From positions 2,048,133 through 2,112,132 of the forward strand of contig FJOG01000003.1 in the NCBI GenBank assembly GCA_900073065.1: 64,000 bases of DNA. The letters run 5' to 3'. Below the pieces are notes generated by a model. The model was not told the DNA's origin and made no database searches. It was given only the letters and a program-made list of their open reading frames with translations. Source of the DNA: Phialocephala subalpina. Taxonomy: Eukaryota > Ascomycota > Leotiomycetes > Helotiales > Mollisiaceae. A program made the translations under genes and the position numbers. Shown here piece after piece: positions 59,690 to 64,000 of this stretch (positions are counted from its first letter, which is position 1; each line of letters opens with the position of its first letter).

Positions 59690-59817
59690 CGGAGGTGCCG
59701 GGGGTAAAGAAGTGCACTCACCGCCCTTGGCAGAACAAAAACTGGTGGGAGCTAATGAATTGATTGGCGCGGTTCGTTCTGCCCAGTGAGGGCATATCTT
59801 TAGCCCCGGCACCTCCG
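59690..59817. mobile_element. TA-flanked MITE, Tc1/mariner-like
   Basis: The inverted ends are CGGAGGTGCCGGGG at 59690 and CCCCGGCACCTCCG ending at 59817. They extend to about 22 bp with one mismatch, and further imperfectly (GGCAGAAC versus GTTCTGCC). The dinucleotide TA flanks the element on each side, as expected for Tc1/mariner insertions. It is 128 bp, without coding capacity, and sits about 325 bp upstream of the GT8 gene. Confidence 0.85.
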
Positions 59818-60142
59818 TAGGCTCAATCATCCCTGTCATGACTCGCTGAAACTGCGATGACCCCTCTATTGTGGATGTGGTGGGGTTGTCGCAAACTTCC
59901 TGTGTTTGTAGCAAAACAAATATCTCTGACAGCGGTGATCATTTGAGGGAAGAGCAACGCGTACCTGCCAAGACGAGAAGGTTACATCTACAAGATGTTC
60001 TGCTGATAGTTGTTGGCATATTCTCCATCTACCTGTTCTTCAAGCTACGTCCACATCTATTCGAATCTACATGAAAGAGCTGGGACTCGAGCTTCACTGC
60101 ATGTTTGGACAAAAGGACAGCATATCTACGCCAATCGCAAAG
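59818..60142. other. Promoter of the GT8 gene
   Basis: A 325-bp stretch between the MITE and the ATG of the glycosyltransferase. A 67-codon frame with a hydrophobic stretch (IVVGIFSIYLFFKL, 59871-60074) ends before the start. It could be an upstream exon encoding a membrane anchor, but no splice link was found. Confidence 0.4.
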
Positions 60143-61258
60143 ATGGGAGAAGAAAGGAAGAGAGTCACGGAGTCGAAGAAGGGTATGCATTCCCTCTCCC
60201 TTCAGCAGAGACAGGAGGAAAGCTAATTGACACCTGTACAGTCTGGACAACCCTCATAACCAACACCAACTACCTCGCCGGCCTCTTAACTCTCGACCAC
60301 TCCCTCAAAAAATCCGGCTCCAAATACCCCCTCGTAGCCCTTTACACCGACACCTTCCCCGCCGAAGGCCACGCCGCCCTCGATGCTCGTTCCATCCCCA
60401 AACAACGAATCGAATACCTGCTCCCTACAAAGGGCAAAGACTATTCCGCCGACCCACGATTCTATGATTGTTGGTCAAAGCTAGCACCATTCAGTTTGGT
60501 GGAGTATGAGAGAGTGGTTCAGTTGGATAGCGATATGTTGGTGAGGAGGAATATGGATGAGTTGATGGAGATGGAGTTGGATGGGCCGGAGCTGGCGGGC
60601 GAGGGGAAGAGGGTTTTTGCTGCCGGGCATGCGTGCGTTTGTAATCCGTTGAAGAAGAAGCATTATCCTGCTGATTCGGTACGTCCCCCCCCCCCCCCCC
60701 CTTTTTCCATATTTGTCATGCCTCGCTTGAGATGGTTGGACAAAGGGTCGGTGTTGAAGAAAGAGGCTGATGAAATTCAACAACAGGATCCCCGAAAACT
60801 GCGCGTTCACATCCCAGCACTCCACCCCCGACATCGCCCAAACAACCGGCCCAGACCCAGCAGTCGGCCCCCTCGGCTTCATGAACGGCGGTCTCCAAGT
60901 CGTGAACCCGTGTACCGCCGTCTACAACCAAATAGTCGCCTTCATGGAATCCGACGCCTCAAACATGGATTTCGCCGACCAGAGCCTCCTCTCCGACCTC
61001 TACAAAGGGAGATGGGTTCCATTGCCGTATGTTTATAATGCGTTGAAGACGTTGAGGTGGGAGGGAGTACACCATCAGATTTGGAAGGATGACGAGATTA
61101 AGAATGTGCATTATATTTTGGCGCCGAAGCCGTGGGATGAGATGGATAAGGAGGGGAGAAATATTGGGAAGGATTTCACGCATCAGTGGTGGGTGGATAT
61201 GAATAATGAGAGGTTGAAGGCGGAGCAGGAGAAGGGTATTAAGAAAGACGGGTTCTAG
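60143..61258 (+). CDS. Glycosyltransferase family 8 (glycogenin-like)
   Basis: Exons 60143-60182, 60242-60678 and 60787-61258. The start MGEERKRVTESKK joins VWTTLITNTNYLAGLLTLDHSL. GT8 features are VALYTDTFP, YERVVQLDSDMLVRRNMDEL (the DxD metal site as DSD), FMNGGLQVVNP, DFADQSLLSDLYKGRW and VHYILAPKPWD. The family uses UDP-glucose or other UDP-sugars. The three exons total 949 nt, one base more than a whole number of codons. The surplus lies at exon 2's end: GATTCG before the donor where GATTG would give the expected DWIPEN. An assembly error or a real lesion is possible. The following intron has a 17-C run. It may be a glycogenin-like or galactinol-synthase-like enzyme, acting in the cytosol. 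Confidence 0.85.
60685..60701 (+). repeat. Run of 17 C in an intron
   Basis: A mononucleotide run just inside intron 2 of the GT8 gene, seven bases after the splice donor. Its length is uncertain in most sequencing methods. Confidence 0.8.
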
Positions 61259-61528
61259 ATGTGGAGAGGTGTACGAAGGTAGATTCGGGGTGCTGATATC
61301 TTGAATGTGTGGTAGACTTTTGGACATTTGACCGAGATTCGTTTGATTTAGAAGGAAACGGGGCATGAGCGAGGCGTAGCGGTAGACATGAAGACGAATG
61401 CAAGTTCAAGTTGATGACGTTGAAGTGTGGTTGAGGGTATCATTATCTTTTATTCTCTGCTCCTCCAAAGCAACCCATTTTATAAACGCCATCGAATGCA
61501 TCAGTGCACATTCAGTCCCATCTATATC

Positions 61529-64000
61529 TTACATCCTGCTATCTGCCTCCACCAGCCATGCACTGGCAAGTGACTTTGCTAGTCCTAATCTCAAGATCCT
61601 CAACAGAGTGTCTCCAGACGTGCCTGCCGAGATGCTTTGGCGCCAATCCCAACCACGCTTGATGTTACCCTTCACAAGAACACCACTGCTGCTCATGGAT
61701 TGCTTCAGCTGCGAAGCTAGCATTGAGCTCCCTACCATCGAGAAGCTGCTTGTGCCACTGACGTTCGATGTAGACTTTCTCAACATGTCGGTTGGTGATG
61801 AACCCTTAAGACCCTGTCCTGAAGCTACAACAGTCTGCAAGAACTCCGTGCAGGCCGAGTATACCCGTGGTCCGACCGACTGGAGATCCTCGATCGCCTT
61901 TAGCAGAATATCGATCTGTGAGGTTGGAATTGTAAAGTCTGGTTGGTTGACGAAAACCATCGCCTCTCCTAGCAATGCAAGCAGGAAGTCAACGCTCACG
62001 ACTGCGCCACGCTCCTCGTCATATAGACCACCTCGAATGTTATCATCTGAGCTGGTGATCACAGCCATTAGAGCTGATGCTGCCTCGATTTTGTGTGCGA
62101 TCCGACCTTTTTGAGGTTTGCCATTTGTTGGTTGCAGGACCTCTGCATCTCTTAGGTCGTAGAATTTCCTCAAAGTTGCATAACCGCTGAGCATCTTGTG
62201 AAGTAGCTCAGCAGCAGAGCCATCCATTTGAGATAATTCAGTCAAGGCGGTCTTTGGGGTAGCAATGAGGTGTCGAAGATGATCGTCTAATTCGGACTCA
62301 GGGGGGTAGGCAGTCGACTGAATCAAAGAGAATGAGATCAGGAGATCAAGGACATCCTTGACCTTTTGATTCTTGTGAGACAAGGCGTAATACCATAATG
62401 CTTCACCATATCTGTGGGAACCCTCGGCAAGAGAATTGGCATATGACTGAGACAATTAGTATGGTTTCTTTAAAGTGGGGAGGATTGCCTCACCTCTGCA
62501 ACCATTTCAGCATGGCGGCCCAGCCCGATGTCATTGAGAAGAGTCCATAACTTATCGACCGTGCTTGATGAGTCTGAATCGAAAGTCTCCAGAAACGTTC
62601 CGACCATCTCCTCGGATCGCTGAGCAGAATCAAGTCTCCCAAGCAACGCGATTGATATTTCCCAGCCTTCACGTACAACGTTCGGTCGTCTCAATTCGCC
62701 TCGTCGTGCCAATGATTTAGCATAGGCGATGAGCGTCTGATCTTTGACTCCGTCGGCCTTGGATGGTGACGAATTGTAGCCAAGCAGGTCCATATCATCC
62801 TGATCCAAGCTTCCCATATTGATTAGACTTTTTTCCTCCACCTGTGGTAGCCATCCACCAAGAGATGCCACTTCGGCCACCGCAGAAGACACAGGTCCGG
62901 ACCAGCCACGCAGAAATCCAATGACAGATGCATAGTCACCCTCACAGAGTGATGCCAAAGCCACTTCAACCTCATCAGCGCTGTTGACTGCGAAATCAGT
63001 CGTCTCACTCGTTGCCGTCTCGAAAGCTCTTCGTAATTTGCGTCGGAAGGCGTTCTCATCAGTCTCTCGCGAAGCAGCACGGTAGACAGTTTGCGAACGA
63101 CCCATAGCCAACCGTCGGTCCTCCTTTCCCTCATCCCACCATACGACCAGGCCAATTGTTGCTTCGACCCAATCTTCCGAATTTTCAGATATTGCACTCA
63201 CGTCCCCAAGCACTAGGCTATACATTGTGACAAGGTTCTGGTAGATGTGCCAAGGCACTTTGCTCTCAGCCTTTTGGGCGGTCTTGCTGTATGTCCCAGA
63301 GCGTCCCATAGATTCGTTGCTGTCCCGATTTCGACCCTCAGCGAAGGTTCTAAGCTCTTCCAAAGCTGACGATGCCCTAAGTCGGAACAGTGTCCAGTCG
63401 CTGCTTCTGATATTCCAATCGCCTTTAGCGGCAGGACATAGATTAAGGGTATGGACGGCAACATTCACCACCTTCTCAATGTTGGCAAGAGCTACACCAG
63501 AGAAGCCAATAGGGGCAAAGGCTTGTCTTGGTGCTTCGGTATCATTCCTAGCGTGTTCCCAGCCAGCCTGTTTCAAGATGTTCAAAACGGACGAGACCTT
63601 GCCACGAATAAGGCTGTTGAAAATTGTATCCCAGAATAATTGATGATTTGATGGACTCGGACTGTGCGTCCAAACCTCGTCATATTGCGTTGGGTATGGA
63701 TTATGGTATTCATCCATCCATTCGAGTAAGATTTGTGGGAGAGGCATGACTTTGCGGTCAAAGGATTGATGCGAGATCTTCTCTGGATGTTGAATTTGTA
63801 ATGTGAGACCAGCAAGGAAGTTCGATTTCGCAAAATTGTTTGCTCTGGGACCTGGGCCGATTGCTGCAGCGTATTCGTCTGAATTGGGCTTCTTAATTTT
63901 GTTATGATACTCCTCCCACAGAGTTATAAGTTCACCGGGAACCACTGACAACACTTCTTGAAGCTGGTCATCCTCATCAACAGCACCGATGCCTTCGTTG
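61529..64000 (-). CDS. NUP85: Nucleoporin Nup85, 5' end outside the window
   Basis: The minus-strand frame enters at the window edge (IGAVDEDDQLQEVL), runs to a donor at 62493 and resumes at 62446 after a GT-AG intron (junction HAEMVAE-SYANSLAEG) to the stop at 61529. Roughly 800 residues are visible. The alpha-helical sequence contains VVPGELITLWEEYHNKI, AAIGPGPRANNFAKSNFLAGL, VVWWDEGKED and HRYGEALWYYALS, which fit fungal Nup85, a member of the Y-shaped Nup84 complex that scaffolds nuclear pores. The frame is intact. The N-terminal beta-propeller-complementing blade is cut off by the window. Confidence 0.87.

Noticed and set aside
60010..61038. 342-codon plus-strand frame over the GT8 locus
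   Set aside because: It reads through both introns and enters exon 3 in the wrong frame; the spliced model matches the GT8 family, this does not.

Overview
The window is eukaryotic nuclear DNA from a filamentous ascomycete (Pezizomycotina). Genes carry many 50-70 nt GT-AG introns, and the repertoire is typically fungal: Zn2Cys6 transcription factors, MFS permeases, an NRPS-like reductase, an Ecl1-family protein, Pmp3, RPL22 and Nup85. Several small families without names, and the overall style, suggest Leotiomycetes; that placement is inference. It is a draft assembly: a 469-base N run lies at 40592-41060, and several conserved genes need a one-base shift in a short homopolymer to read through.

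Layout. 0-12 kb: an Ecl1-like gene, a 5.3 kb gene-free stretch, a five-exon SMP-30/gluconolactonase, a tRNA-Arg(UCU)-like gene and an allantoate/nicotinate-type MFS permease. 12.7-16.1 kb: an adenylation-thiolation-reductase enzyme next to that permease. 16-27 kb: a sparse region with a MITE, a GC-rich palindrome, a coiled-coil gene, a chromodomain-retroelement relic, a sugar-porter MFS gene and a broken relative of the coiled-coil gene. 27.7-39.2 kb: a compact catabolic-looking cluster. 40-45.3 kb: small family genes, most of them broken, around the assembly gap. 46-64 kb: mostly housekeeping genes (a small mitochondrial-looking protein, a YGR210C-type GTPase, Pmp3, RPL22, a mitochondrial carrier, a dynamin-like GTPase, a GT8 glycosyltransferase and Nup85), plus a TA-flanked MITE.

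The most interesting region is 27.7-39.2 kb. Two Zn2Cys6 regulators bracket a bacterial DgoD-type aldonate dehydratase, a GaaD-like aldo-keto reductase, a dihydrodipicolinate-synthase-family aldolase (GaaC-like) and a BBE-type FAD oxidase. The aldolase and reductase share a divergent promoter with two perfect palindromes, one of them a CGG-N8-CCG site. Together the enzymes could oxidise an aldose to a lactone, dehydrate the aldonate, split the 2-keto-3-deoxy acid to pyruvate plus an aldehyde, and reduce the aldehyde. The SMP-30 lactonase (5.9 kb) and the sugar porter (22.7 kb) could serve the same route but are not adjacent. Substrate and pathway are inferences from family membership.

Coordinates of multi-exon genes run from start codon to stop codon. 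Exon limits are given where they could be read confidently from splice signals.
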